DNA of 64,000 nt from Agathobacter sp. (GCA_022772675.1 JALEZW010000032.1:62001-126000), one strand, 5' to 3'. Counted from the first letter of the stretch, positions 7,213 to 15,779 are shown. The notes: generated from the sequence alone by a model not told the origin. Numbers and translations are program-made.

Positions 7213-8754
7213 ATGGCAGCAAATTTTTTAGATGAATTTTTACCGGATCTTGAGGAATTCCGAGAGAAGACAATGAAGTTTCACAGGGGAGAAATCACTA
7301 TTCCGGAATACAAAGGATTTTCCGGAGGTTTCGGAAGCTATGCACAGCGTGGAGGCAGGAAGCATATGCTTCGTCTGCGTATGGCAGGTGGACAGTTAAC
7401 AAAGGAAAGGCTTTCATTTGTATGTGATTCCATTAAAAAGTACCACATTGATACCGTCAAGCTTACCACCTGTCAATCCATTCAGTTTCATAATCTTGAA
7501 GCAGAGGACTTATGTATCCTGATAGAAGAGGCCTGGAAAGCCGGCATGATTTCCCGCGGTGGCGGCGGTGATTTTCCCCGTAATGTGATGGCGTCCCCGC
7601 TTTCCGGTGTTGAAATTGGTGAAAATTTTGATGTGCTTCCTTATGCGCAGGTCATGGCGGAATATTTGATGCAGTTTATCCGTGCTGTTAAATTTCCAAG
7701 AAAACTTAAAGTTGGTTTTTCCAATTCTTCTAAAAATGAGCCCCATGCCACATTCCGAGATTTAGGTTTTATGGCAAATGAAGATGGAACTTTTGATGTT
7801 TACGCCGCCGGAGGACTTGGAAACCGTCCGGCTCTTGGGCTTAAGGTTGCGGATCATATTGCGCCGGAAAAAATCTGTTATTATGCCAAGGCAATGGTAA
7901 AAACATTTGTTACCTACGGAAATTATGAGAACCGCGGGCGGGCAAGAACACGTTTTATGCAGGAAACTTTAGGCAAAGATGGATTTGTTCGCGCTTACAG
8001 GGAGCAGCTGGACGAAGTAATGGCAGAAGAGCAGTTAGATATTAAGATTACCCCCTGTGGGATACAAAAGCCAGGAGAACCAGCTGACTTAAAATATCCC
8101 AGGGTTATTCCACAAAAACAGAAAGGTTTATACGCCGTATTTTATCAGCCAATCGGCGGTATGATAAATCCGGAAAAATTTTTCGAACTTCAGGATGCAA
8201 TCAGTGACATGGAAGATGTTGAAATCCGTTTGACACCCGAGGAAGGAATGTATATTATCAACTGCAATGCAAAAGAGGCTCAAAAAATTCTTGCTGTTAC
8301 GGATGATGGTGCCAACACATTATTTGAGACATCCGTAGCCTGCGTCGGAAATGCGATTTGTCAGGTCGGTGTCAGAGATTCCCAGGAAATGCTTAGAATC
8401 TGTATTGATGCAGTTCGAAAGGAACAGTTTGCAGATGGAGTTCTGCCGAAGGTGCATTTTAGTGGATGTCCATCTTCTTGTTCCGCCCATCAGACAGGAA
8501 CCATTGGTTTTCGTGGTGCTGTAAAGCAAACTCCGGAGGGACCCAAGCCGGCCTTTGCAATATTTATTGATGGATGCGATAAAATGGGACAGGAAAAAAT
8601 AGCGGAAACCGGAAAGTCAATATTAACGGATGATATTCCCAAATTCCTTGTGGAGCTTGGAAAAATGGTTGCCGCGGAAAATACAGTATACGAAGTCTGG
8701 ATTAAGGACAATCACGAAAAGCTGAATGCTTTGATTGAAAAATATACAGCATAA
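7213..8754 (+). CDS. Siroheme sulfite/nitrite reductase
   Basis: A 513-residue hemoprotein of the nitrite/sulfite reductase family, which carries out a six-electron reduction using siroheme coupled to a [4Fe-4S] cluster. Two ferredoxin-like half domains are visible, each followed by a siroheme domain. The cluster ligands are C377/C383 (CVGNAIC) and C419/C423 (GCPSSC), the canonical CX5C and CX3C. An in-frame ATG lies 39 nt upstream, but AGGAGG at 7198-7203 suits the ATG at 7213. No flavoprotein subunit, siroheme synthesis or sulfate genes adjoin it, so sulfite versus nitrite as substrate is unresolved. A strong hairpin ends the unit. Confidence 0.88.
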   Translation: MAANFLDEFLPDLEEFREKTMKFHRGEITIPEYKGFSGGFGSYAQRGGRKHMLRLRMAGGQLTKERLSFVCDSIKKYHIDTVKLTTCQSIQFHNLEAEDLCILIEEAWKAGMISRGGGGDFPRNVMASPLSGVEIGENFDVLPYAQVMAEYLMQFIRAVKFPRKLKVGFSNSSKNEPHATFRDLGFMANEDGTFDVYAAGGLGNRPALGLKVADHIAPEKICYYAKAMVKTFVTYGNYENRGRARTRFMQETLGKDGFVRAYREQLDEVMAEEQLDIKITPCGIQKPGEPADLKYPRVIPQKQKGLYAVFYQPIGGMINPEKFFELQDAISDMEDVEIRLTPEEGMYIINCNAKEAQKILAVTDDGANTLFETSVACVGNAICQVGVRDSQEMLRICIDAVRKEQFADGVLPKVHFSGCPSSCSAHQTGTIGFRGAVKQTPEGPKPAFAIFIDGCDKMGQEKIAETGKSILTDDIPKFLVELGKMVAAENTVYEVWIKDNHEKLNALIEKYTA

Positions 8755-8808
8755 TAAATTGCGTGAATTGCCATAAAACACAGCAATATGCATATCAAAT
8801 AGAGGATC

Positions 8809-8857
8809 AACAAGTCAGAACTCGTTCCTCATTACAGGAAAAAAGTTCTGACTTGTT
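8809..8857 (+). terminator. Large hairpin terminator after the siroheme reductase
   Basis: A perfect 14-bp stem (8809-8822 with 8844-8857). A further TTCCT/AGGAA helix can form inside the loop, and a T-rich stretch follows. It begins 54 bases after the stop codon. Confidence 0.75.
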
Positions 8858-8926
8858 TCATTTTCTCACAAATAAGGAAGCTTGTTTTATGTCATATCAA
8901 ATATGATACCTGACAGCTATATACAA

Positions 8927-9061
8927 GAACATGCGTTCTTGTATATAGAATAACTATTCGTTAAACTAAGCTTTTGCGAATAGTTCTCTATCTATCCATC
9001 CACTCTCCACCGCGGTACGGCTCGTAGCTGTTTTTGCCCCAAAACAGCTACGAGCCGTACC
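8927..9061. repeat. Stack of three perfect inverted repeats in an intergenic region
   Basis: The 361 bp between 8755 and 9115 hold no gene. Besides the terminator there are three perfect inverted repeats. The first has 14-bp arms 8927-8940/8945-8958 with loop ATGC, and its centre is GAAC-ATGC-GTTC. The second has 9-bp arms 8962-8970/8987-8995. The third has 21-bp arms 9014-9034/9041-9061 with loop TGCCCC. The last could end the minus-strand cytidylate-kinase-like transcript but lacks a U-tract. Origin and role are unknown. Confidence 0.7.
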
Positions 9062-9115
9062 CATGCAGGCTAAATGAGCGAGATGTGTTGCCATATTGGA
9101 TGAAATCTTTACGAT

Positions 9116-9745
9116 TCATTTTTGATGATTCATTTTCTCACGAAAAGCTAAAATTAAATCCACGCATTCCTCAGGTGGAACCAGGCTTGTATTGATGGTT
9201 AAATCATAGCTGCGGGAATCTCCCCATTTTTTACTGGTGAAATAATTGTAATAGCTGGAACGGCGTTTATCTTTTTTCTGAATCATATCTTTAGCTTTGC
9301 TTTCCGTTACATTTTCCCGTTTACTGATCCGTTTAATACGGTCATCCATATCTGCATGGATAAAGATGTTCAGGCAGTCCGGATTGGATTCCAGTGCATA
9401 GTCAGCACAACGTCCCACAATGACACAGGAATCCTGTTCTGCAATTTTTTTAATTGTTTCATACTGTGCAAGAAATACCTTTTGATTCAACGGCATATCA
9501 AGAAATGATGCAGCGGAATAACCTCCTCCGGAATATGTATCCATGACAAGGGAATATAAAAAACTATTGGTAGGTCTTTCATCGTGGTTTTCAAAAATTT
9601 CCTCACATAAGCCGGAATCTTTGGATGCCTGGATTAAAAGCTCTTTGTCGTATAATTTAATTCCCAGCCTTTCAGAAAGCAGTTTCGCAACAGTAAAGCC
9701 TCCGCTTCCATATTCTCGCCCAATCGTATAAATATAATTTCCCAT
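9116..9745 (-). CDS. Cytidylate kinase-like family protein
   Basis: A 209-residue P-loop kinase of the Cytidylate_kin2 type, common in Clostridia and distinct from the canonical Cmk. The nucleotide-binding loop is GREYGSGG at about residues 9-16. 'CVIVGRCADYAL' in the middle and the basic region 'DKRRSSYYNYFTSKKWGDSRSYDL' region (about 158-181) are family landmarks. The last contains arginines typical of the phosphoryl-transfer lid. The substrate is not known. It has its own promoter inside the 3' end of rluD. Confidence 0.8.
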   Translation of the reverse strand: MGNYIYTIGREYGSGGFTVAKLLSERLGIKLYDKELLIQASKDSGLCEEIFENHDERPTNSFLYSLVMDTYSGGGYSAASFLDMPLNQKVFLAQYETIKKIAEQDSCVIVGRCADYALESNPDCLNIFIHADMDDRIKRISKRENVTESKAKDMIQKKDKRRSSYYNYFTSKKWGDSRSYDLTINTSLVPPEECVDLILAFREKMNHQK

Positions 9746-9802
9746 ACCCGTTTACCCTCCTATTCATATCTTTTAGAAGTATCTGTTCAATTTCTTATCA
9801 AT

Positions 9803-9832
9803 ATTATACAACAATTAGTGACTGTTTTTCAA
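9803..9832 (-). promoter_or_regulatory. Candidate promoter of the cytidylate kinase-like gene
   Basis: Minus strand: TTGAAA (9832-9827), 18-nt spacer, TATAAT (9808-9803). The -35 overlaps the last codons of rluD. Confidence 0.5.
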
Positions 9833-10738
9833 TAAATATAGTAATTTTTCAAAATATTCTGGCAGAGGAGCCGAAAACTCCATGTACTCTCCTGTTCTGG
9901 GATGGATAAATCCAATCGTCTGTGCGTGGAGGGTTTGTCCCTGTAAGTGTTTAAAGGGGGATCGTCCGCTGGAATACAGGGTATCCCCCAACAGTGGATG
10001 GCCAATGCCAGCCATATGAACACGGATTTGGTGCGTCCGGCCGGTTTCAAGTTTAAACTGCATATAGGTATAATTACCGAAACGCTCCAAAACCTTGTAA
10101 TGAGTGATTGCCGGTTTTCCGTTTTTCACATTGATGGCCATTTTTTTTCGTTCTGTAGGATGTCTTCCGATGGTTCCCTCTATTGTTCCCTCATCTTCTT
10201 TCACATTTCCGCATACAATTCCCACATAAATGCGGTTGACCGTGTGCGCCTTGATCTGCTGAGCAATATGAATATGGCTCTCATCATTCTTACAGACGAT
10301 GAGCGAGCCTGTAGTATCCATATCTATTCGATGGACGATACCGGGGCGAATCTCACCGTTTATGCCACTTAGAGAGTCTTGGCAGTGATACATAATCCCA
10401 TTGACTAATGTGCCGCTGTAGTGACCGGCAGAGGGATGAACAACCATTCCTTTCGGCTTATTGACAATTAAAACGTCATCATCTTCGTACAAAATATCTA
10501 ATGGTATATTTTCCGGTTCAATGGATGTTTGTACAGCATCCGGAATGGTTACGCAGATGATATCCTCCTCTCGGACAGAATAGCTTGATTTTTCCGGAAT
10601 ATCGTTCACTTTGACCTGTCCGTTCTTTATCAGTTTTTGAAAAAAAGAGCGGGAAAAATCCGGATAAATCATACTTAAATATTTATCCAGTCTCTCCCCC
10701 TCCTGCTCATATCCTACTTCAAATGATTCTTCCTGCAC
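9815..10738 (-). CDS. RluD-type 23S rRNA pseudouridine synthase
   Basis: A 307-residue RluA-family enzyme that isomerises uridine to pseudouridine in 23S rRNA. It has an N-terminal S4 RNA-binding domain (about 10-75, 'RLDKYLSMIYPDFSRSFFQK'), then the catalytic domain with the motif HRIDMDTTG carrying the catalytic Asp. The frame is open to 10777, but AAGGAAG is spaced 8 nt from a GTG at 10738, which also sits where the S4 homology starts. It overlaps the end of lspA by 25 nt, the same lspA-rluD pairing seen in Bacillus. The exact target uridines are inferred from the family. Confidence 0.9.
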   Translation of the reverse strand: MQEESFEVGYEQEGERLDKYLSMIYPDFSRSFFQKLIKNGQVKVNDIPEKSSYSVREEDIICVTIPDAVQTSIEPENIPLDILYEDDDVLIVNKPKGMVVHPSAGHYSGTLVNGIMYHCQDSLSGINGEIRPGIVHRIDMDTTGSLIVCKNDESHIHIAQQIKAHTVNRIYVGIVCGNVKEDEGTIEGTIGRHPTERKKMAINVKNGKPAITHYKVLERFGNYTYMQFKLETGRTHQIRVHMAGIGHPLLGDTLYSSGRSPFKHLQGQTLHAQTIGFIHPRTGEYMEFSAPLPEYFEKLLYLLKNSH

Positions 10739-11331
10739 GTTTCGTTCTTCCTTTCTTTTCTGGGTGGAAACAGACACTCAAAATCCTTCTCTTTATAGAA
10801 AAACAGAACAAAAATTACCAGAGCAATTGCAGATACTGTTACATAGATGTCTGCAACATTAAAAACCGGAAAATCAATCAGACTGAAATAGAAAAAATCA
10901 ATCACATACTGATGACAGATCCGATCAATTAAATTGCCTATAGCACCGGCAAAAATACCGATTGCAATCAGATTCATTGGAAGAAAATGCCTTTCCTCCG
11001 GAATGCGCCGGTATAATACCATGAGAATTGTAAGAACTGCAATAGTCAGCACAATAAAAAATACCATCTTACACATCAAAAATGCATTAGGATGTGCATC
11101 GAAATAAGTAAAATGAAAGACTCTATGCAGAATAGAAACCGGATCCAGACTGAATGCAGCACTGTCATTCTCCAGATATTGCAGTTCAAATACTCCCTTT
11201 ATCACTTTAAGCGGTCCCCGGCCTTTCAGAAACAGAGAAGCAAGAAGTTTGGTAATCTGGTCCAATGCAACCAGAATAAAAACCAGAACTGCGCTGTATA
11301 TCATTGTTTTCTTTGTCTTTATTTTGTACAT
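10714..11331 (-). CDS. lspA: Signal peptidase II (prolipoprotein peptidase)
   Basis: A 205-residue membrane aspartyl protease that removes lipoprotein signal peptides. It has four hydrophobic helices, 'LDQITK' near the first, and both catalytic aspartates in GNLIDR and FNVADIY. Two features differ from the usual form. The N-x-GAAF motif reads NDSAAF (Gly to Ser), and a stretch of about 20 residues is inserted after it. At least two predicted lipoproteins in this window (DD-carboxypeptidase, DUF3048 protein) would be substrates. A GAGGGA precedes the ATG. Confidence 0.93.
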   Translation of the reverse strand: MYKIKTKKTMIYSAVLVFILVALDQITKLLASLFLKGRGPLKVIKGVFELQYLENDSAAFSLDPVSILHRVFHFTYFDAHPNAFLMCKMVFFIVLTIAVLTILMVLYRRIPEERHFLPMNLIAIGIFAGAIGNLIDRICHQYVIDFFYFSLIDFPVFNVADIYVTVSAIALVIFVLFFYKEKDFECLFPPRKERKNETCRKNHLK

Positions 11332-11422
11332 GTTTTCTATAATCCCTCTTTTTATAAAAGTTAGATTTATTATGATACAGCAAGCCAGCCTTTTATATGG
11401 AAAAAATGAATAGATAAAATAT

Positions 11423-12172
11423 CTATATATAAAAAGAAAATTTCACACGTAATTTTCCCTTTTTACTAAATGTCTGACTGGTTTCAAAAATAAACCGCCC
11501 CTTACCGCGGACAGACACAATTGCGCCACTTTCACACGACTGGTTACAATTTGTAATGCATCGGCCATTTATAAATACCTTTTCTTCATACAAATACTGC
11601 GCTGCTTCCGAGCGGGAAAAGTGGTAGGCTTTGGCTATAATTGCATCGATTCGGTTTGAGGCAATCATATCCTCCTTTTCAAAAAAGTGTGGCTGCACCT
11701 GCAGGTCAGAAGTATCTTCAATGGAAAGCGCTACTGCAGTATGACGAATCTGGGATAACTGCTCTGTTATAAATGCTGCAATGGTGTCTTCACAGAAAAT
11801 ATATGCCATCTGATCCTGCATTACAATATCTCCGATTTTCCCGCGATCCAGCCCAAGATGCATGAGGGCCCCCAATACATCCCGGTGTGTGAGTTCTTCC
11901 GCAAATTTTGGATATTGCGGCACTGCATGGACACAGACAATGGGATAATCCCATTCATAACAAAGAGCATCAGGGATAAAAGCTATCATCTGACGCTCTG
12001 CATGTTCATAGCCGCCACAACATTGGGTTGGGGTATACAATTCAGATTGAATGCTATGGTAGATATTCTGCTCATTTAAATTCAGAAAATCGCTGAATAA
12101 TACAATTCCCTTACGGTCAGCCTGTCTGGATAAATCCAAAAGTCTTTTCTTACAAAGTTCCTGTTCATCCAT
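11423..12172 (-). CDS. ylmH: YlmH-family RNA-binding S4 protein
   Basis: A 249-residue protein with an N-terminal YlmH domain and a C-terminal S4 domain (about 180-240, 'RIDAIIAKAYHFSRSEAAQYL'). In Bacillus, YlmH acts in rescue of stalled 50S-peptidyl-tRNA complexes and sits in the division cluster. Its ATG shares one base with the sepF stop (TAATG), so the two are translationally coupled. The tail is short and basic, ending in FSFYI. Confidence 0.9.
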   Translation of the reverse strand: MDEQELCKKRLLDLSRQADRKGIVLFSDFLNLNEQNIYHSIQSELYTPTQCCGGYEHAERQMIAFIPDALCYEWDYPIVCVHAVPQYPKFAEELTHRDVLGALMHLGLDRGKIGDIVMQDQMAYIFCEDTIAAFITEQLSQIRHTAVALSIEDTSDLQVQPHFFEKEDMIASNRIDAIIAKAYHFSRSEAAQYLYEEKVFINGRCITNCNQSCESGAIVSVRGKGRFIFETSQTFSKKGKLRVKFSFYI

Positions 12173-12687
12173 TATTTCAGTCCCGGAATATCAAAGGAAT
12201 CCATCAAATTCTGGATGTCTCCGGAGATATCTACTCCATTTGGAGTTGCAAGGAAAATATAATTGGAAATTTTCTGGAGATTTCCATGCATGGCATATGT
12301 AGCACCGGAAGTAAAATCAATAATACGCTGGGCGATATCAACGCTGAGCCCCTCCATATTGATTACAACAGTGCGTCCATTTAGTAAAGTATCTGTAATT
12401 TCAATTTCATCTTCAATCGTACTTGGTTTGATAACACATACTTCCATACCCAGTTGTCCCTGCTTTCTGTTTTTGCTGATAGGGGTAATCTTCCCCTGCT
12501 GCTTCGGTTTTGAAACTTCAAAATTATTTGCTGCATGCTCCTGCTCTTCTTTTTTTCGCTCTCTGCGGGAAGGTTTTTTTACTTTTTCCTCTTCATATTC
12601 ATACTCTTCGTTTTCGTATTCGTAATCATCATCATCGTCATCATCATTCAGACGCATAATATCCAGAAATTTATCCATAATACCCAT
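12172..12687 (-). CDS. sepF: SepF cell-division protein (FtsZ membrane anchor)
   Basis: A 171-residue protein of the DUF552/SepF family that bundles FtsZ and tethers it to the membrane. A short amphipathic N-terminal helix (MGIMDKFLDIMRL) serves as membrane anchor. An acidic low-complexity linker follows, with a run of seven Asp and EYE repeats (14-34), and then a basic stretch. The globular SepF domain is about 80-165, with 'DTLLNGRTVVINMEGL' and 'RIIDFTSGATYAM'. The neighbours yggS and ylmH form the standard Gram-positive sepF cluster. Confidence 0.95.
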   Translation of the reverse strand: MGIMDKFLDIMRLNDDDDDDDYEYENEEYEYEEEKVKKPSRRERKKEEQEHAANNFEVSKPKQQGKITPISKNRKQGQLGMEVCVIKPSTIEDEIEITDTLLNGRTVVINMEGLSVDIAQRIIDFTSGATYAMHGNLQKISNYIFLATPNGVDISGDIQNLMDSFDIPGLK

Positions 12688-12702
12688 TTTATATATCCCA
12701 CC

Positions 12703-13401
12703 TTATTGTTTATTATAATTTCTCTCGCCGAAGATACCTGTGCCAACACGAACCATCGTAGCTCCTTCCTCAATGGCAACCATATAATCTCCGGTCATTC
12801 CCATGGACAGAATATCCATAGATACATTATCTATGTTTTGTGCTTTGATGTCAACTGATAATTGACGAATCTGCTTAAAGTAGGTGCGATTATCTTCCGG
12901 GTTCTCAACAAAGGGGGCAATCGTCATCAGTCCTTTGATTCGAATATGCGGTAAGGCAGCAGCTTCCCGAATCAGGGACAGTGTTTCCTCCTTATGGATT
13001 CCGAACTTACTCTCCTCTTCTGCGATATTTACTTCAATCAAAACATTAACTGTAACATTCTGCTTAGCTGCCTGTTTTTCAATTTCTTTTGCAAGATGAA
13101 TACTGTCTACAGAATGAATCAGTTCTGTTTTTCCAACAATATACTTGACTTTGTTTGTCTGTAGATGACCAATCATATGCCAGCGGATATCCTTTGGAAG
13201 CACCTCGATTTTTTCACACATCTCCTGCACTTTATTTTCACCAAAATCCCGGGGCCCCAGGTCGTATACGGTTTTTAACATTTCTACCGGTTTGGTTTTG
13301 CTGACAGAAATCAGGGTAACTTCACTTCGGTCGCGTCCGGCTTTTTCACAAGCTTTCCTGATATTCTCTTCTACCTGTTCAAAATTTGTCTTTAAATCCA
13401 T
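12703..13401 (-). CDS. PLP homeostasis protein YggS/YlmE
   Basis: A 232-residue single-domain TIM-barrel PLP-binding protein that buffers pyridoxal phosphate and affects amino-acid pools. The PLP lysine is in 'LISVSKTKP' near residue 37. Phosphate-binding motifs SMGMTGD and RVGTGIFG are near the C-terminus. The frame extends 21 codons upstream, but AGGAGTG lies 7 nt before the ATG at 13401. It is located directly upstream of sepF, as in Bacillus (ylmE-sepF). Confidence 0.93.
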   Translation of the reverse strand: MDLKTNFEQVEENIRKACEKAGRDRSEVTLISVSKTKPVEMLKTVYDLGPRDFGENKVQEMCEKIEVLPKDIRWHMIGHLQTNKVKYIVGKTELIHSVDSIHLAKEIEKQAAKQNVTVNVLIEVNIAEEESKFGIHKEETLSLIREAAALPHIRIKGLMTIAPFVENPEDNRTYFKQIRQLSVDIKAQNIDNVSMDILSMGMTGDYMVAIEEGATMVRVGTGIFGERNYNKQ

Positions 13402-13453
13402 GGTTTTCACTCCTGTTTTAAACTCTACATGATAACAATAATGGGTTACGTTT

Positions 13454-13481
13454 ATTATGTGCACTAAGTGTAAGGATTCAA
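13454..13481 (-). promoter_or_regulatory. Candidate promoter of yggS-sepF-ylmH
   Basis: Minus strand: TTGAAT (13481-13476), 16-nt spacer, CATAAT (13459-13454). It sits in the 100-bp gap between the HlyD-like gene and yggS. Confidence 0.4.
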
Positions 13482-13501
13482 CCGGGTAAGGATTGATACA
13501 T

Positions 13502-14893
13502 TTATTTTACCACCAGCTGATCCTCTTTTAGCTTGCTGCCATCCAATGCAATATGATCATACAAGGCGACTCCGTAATCGGTTCCTGTATCAATTATGGT
13601 GTATTTACTATTTTGTGTCAGAATATCAATACGTTTAAACACGGCATAGCCCTTATTGATATTGTACACCCCTGTCAGCTTGTCTACATCGCTGCCAATG
13701 GTATAGGTGGAAGAAGAATCCGGCTTTACGGCAACATCACCTGTAGTAACGGATTCATCATCTATATAATAGCTGTCTTTATTTTCATAGTAGATGGTTG
13801 GCTGAACAAGTCGTACGGAATCGGTGTTTCCGGGACTGGTTTCTATCATAAGTCCTGGATCTGAAGAGTCCGCGCCCTTCGTAAACACGTTTTTCGGAAC
13901 AGCATAAAATTCCTTTTTCACAATAGCGGAATTTGGAATTTTCAGTCCTGTTTTCTCAGAGACAACCAACTCTACATCCACAAAACGATCGTTGACATAC
14001 CGAATCATGGCCGTTCTTATCGTGAGATTCAAATAGTAATTCCCTTTTTTTTTCAAAACCGAAAATGGAACGGTCACTGTGAAATCATCCTTGCAAAAAC
14101 GTACTTTCACATATTCACTGTCTTTTAACTGTTTCACCAGATCTGAGGAAACAGGAAGGAGAAGATTCCAGATTTCACTGTTTACTCTTTTATAAGCCGG
14201 GTCGCCGGCTGAGACCTGAGACTGATTTTCAAGTGTGTTTTTATTATAATTCGTCATCTTAAAGGAATCTGCGGTAAAGTTGTCAGTGGTTATGTTTTCA
14301 TAGCCATCCGTGTAATACACAATGATTCCCGGAGATTCTGACTTTTTCTTATAAAATGTGTTATTCTCCATGGCAGACTTCACATCATCCTTCAGAGAAC
14401 TCAGGGCATTGATGCTGAGAGACTGGGAAAGCTGTGCGTTGATTTCATTTTTAAAGGAACTCACAGTTGAAAAAGTATTGGGATCATAGGGATTTCGGAA
14501 CAAATCTATTTTTGACGAAATCTCATCCAATACTTCTCTGTCCAGATTTTTTCCATCTGAAACTGCACTGGTAATCTGCTTTGAGAGACTTCCATTTGTA
14601 TCAATGGAATAAATGATGTCGTTAACAGAGGCCTTGGAGGCATTTTTGACATAGTAATTGATATATCCGCTCTGACCTGCATATACGACAGTTTCATCCC
14701 GCAGGATAAGTCCATGATATATGTGGTTGGTTGCAATGGTTCCCTGTCCTACTTCGTATTCTGAAACAGTATCGGATGTGAAATAGGAAAAAAGATTAAA
14801 TCCAATATAAATGATTATGATAACAAAAACCACTACCCCTACATTTAAGTGGAGTCCGCGATTCATTTTTACTACATTTCGTTTCTCAGACAA
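13502..14893 (-). CDS. HlyD-like membrane-anchored envelope protein
   Basis: A 463-residue protein with a short cytoplasmic basic N-terminus, one transmembrane helix (about residues 16-40, rich in V/I) and a long extracellular part. Right after the helix comes a lipoyl-like barrel segment (GTIATNHIYHGLILRDET, then 'AGQSGYINYYV') typical of HlyD/RND-adaptor proteins. A helical stretch and beta-rich segments follow. No transporter gene is adjacent. It sits upstream of yggS-sepF, so a role in the division or cell-wall envelope is possible but unproven. The start is TTG at 14893, preceded by GAGGTG with 7 nt spacing. Confidence 0.7.
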   Translation of the reverse strand: MSEKRNVVKMNRGLHLNVGVVVFVIIIIYIGFNLFSYFTSDTVSEYEVGQGTIATNHIYHGLILRDETVVYAGQSGYINYYVKNASKASVNDIIYSIDTNGSLSKQITSAVSDGKNLDREVLDEISSKIDLFRNPYDPNTFSTVSSFKNEINAQLSQSLSINALSSLKDDVKSAMENNTFYKKKSESPGIIVYYTDGYENITTDNFTADSFKMTNYNKNTLENQSQVSAGDPAYKRVNSEIWNLLLPVSSDLVKQLKDSEYVKVRFCKDDFTVTVPFSVLKKKGNYYLNLTIRTAMIRYVNDRFVDVELVVSEKTGLKIPNSAIVKKEFYAVPKNVFTKGADSSDPGLMIETSPGNTDSVRLVQPTIYYENKDSYYIDDESVTTGDVAVKPDSSSTYTIGSDVDKLTGVYNINKGYAVFKRIDILTQNSKYTIIDTGTDYGVALYDHIALDGSKLKEDQLVVK

Positions 14894-14923
14894 GTAATTT
14901 CACCTCATGTATTTACTATGTCT

Positions 14924-14952
14924 ATCTTACCATTTTTACAGAATAAATACAA
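14924..14952 (-). promoter_or_regulatory. Promoter of the HlyD-like gene
   Basis: Minus strand: TTGTAT (14952-14947), 17-nt spacer, TAAGAT (14929-14924), about 30 nt before the TTG start. Confidence 0.5.
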
Positions 14953-15018
14953 TCATAAGAAAACAGGTATATTTTTCTTTATATGTGACAAACTACTAAA
15001 AAACGGAGGTAATAAATT

Positions 15019-15225
15019 ATGAAATGGCTTGATAATTGTCTTCTGACACTTGCAGTAATTGGATGTATTGTATGGGGACTGATTGGATTTTTCCAGTTTA
15101 ACCTGGTCTCTTATATTTTTGGAGATGGAAGCTGGCTGTCACGAATCATTTATGCGTTGGTAGGCTTAAGCGGACTGTATCTGATCAGCTTCTACGGCCG
15201 AATCCGTTCCAGCTTAGAGGACTAA
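15019..15225 (+). CDS. DUF378 small membrane protein
   Basis: A 68-residue protein with two hydrophobic segments (about 6-25 and 41-60) separated by a short loop containing 'FGDGSWLSR'. This is the DUF378/YuzA pattern, with 'CIVWGLIGFFQFNLV' as the family core. Function is unknown. GGAGGT precedes the ATG. It stands alone between a divergent HlyD-like gene and a terminator. Confidence 0.85.
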   Translation: MKWLDNCLLTLAVIGCIVWGLIGFFQFNLVSYIFGDGSWLSRIIYALVGLSGLYLISFYGRIRSSLED

Positions 15226-15232
15226 TAAAAAA

Positions 15233-15253
15233 GGGAGTGTACGATACACTCCC
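15233..15253. terminator. Terminator shared by convergent genes
   Basis: A 9-bp perfect stem (15233-15241 with 15245-15253, GGGAGTGTA) with a CGA loop. An A run upstream and a T stretch downstream allow action on both strands. Confidence 0.75.
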
Positions 15254-15269
15254 GGATTTTCATAATTAA

Positions 15270-15692
15270 TTATAAAGAAATAGTGACCTTTGCCTTAGCA
15301 CATTCCGGTAAAGAATCTTTATTCCTGGAAACACTTAATACAAAACGGACTTTGTATTTCTCACTGATAACATCAAGCTTCTCAATGGCTTTCACAATCT
15401 CGGAATCATCCTCAATCGAGGCGATGGTAAGAAAACTGTCCAGATACATTTCCTCTAAATCATGATCCTGAGAAACTATTCCGCAGATAAATCCTAAAAA
15501 CTCGTCGCAGTTTGTAACCGGATAATCCATCACGTTAATCAGACGGATTTTGTTGTTTAATTCATACATATGTTTCTGGCTCTTATCCAGATATACAACA
15601 CTACCGGATGCTGAAACTACCTCATGATTTACCTTTGCCAAAAGCTCTTTGGTCTTTCCTTTCCCTTTTTCCCCGCATATAATCTCTATCAT
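15270..15692 (-). CDS. Small P-loop ATP-binding protein of unknown function
   Basis: A 140-residue protein that starts with a Walker A motif, GEKGKGKT (7-14), followed by alternating strand/helix segments. No clear sensor or partner domain is visible. Such proteins are sometimes labelled twitching-motility PilT in Clostridia, but no pilus gene is nearby and the size is far too small for PilT. The start at 15692 has AGGAGG 7 nt upstream; an in-frame ATG 42 nt earlier has none. It has its own strong promoter. I do not assign a function. Confidence 0.75.
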   Translation of the reverse strand: MIEIICGEKGKGKTKELLAKVNHEVVSASGSVVYLDKSQKHMYELNNKIRLINVMDYPVTNCDEFLGFICGIVSQDHDLEEMYLDSFLTIASIEDDSEIVKAIEKLDVISEKYKVRFVLSVSRNKDSLPECAKAKVTISL

Positions 15693-15747
15693 GGCACTTC
15701 CTCCTGTAATCAAAGCATGTGTTGCAAAGAACAACTCTCTTAAAACT

Positions 15748-15776
15748 ATTATAGTCTATTTACCATAGAAATACAA
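15748..15776 (-). promoter_or_regulatory. Strong promoter of the small P-loop gene
   Basis: Minus strand: TTGTAT (15776-15771), 17-nt spacer, perfect TATAAT (15753-15748), just after the carboxypeptidase stop. This separates the P-loop gene from the upstream operon. Confidence 0.65.
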
Positions 15777-15779
15777 TCA

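Noticed and set aside
12600-12650. Trinucleotide-like repeat (GAT/ATC) in the 5' part of sepF
   Set aside because: It encodes the acidic Asp-rich linker of SepF and is in frame; not an independent repeat element.
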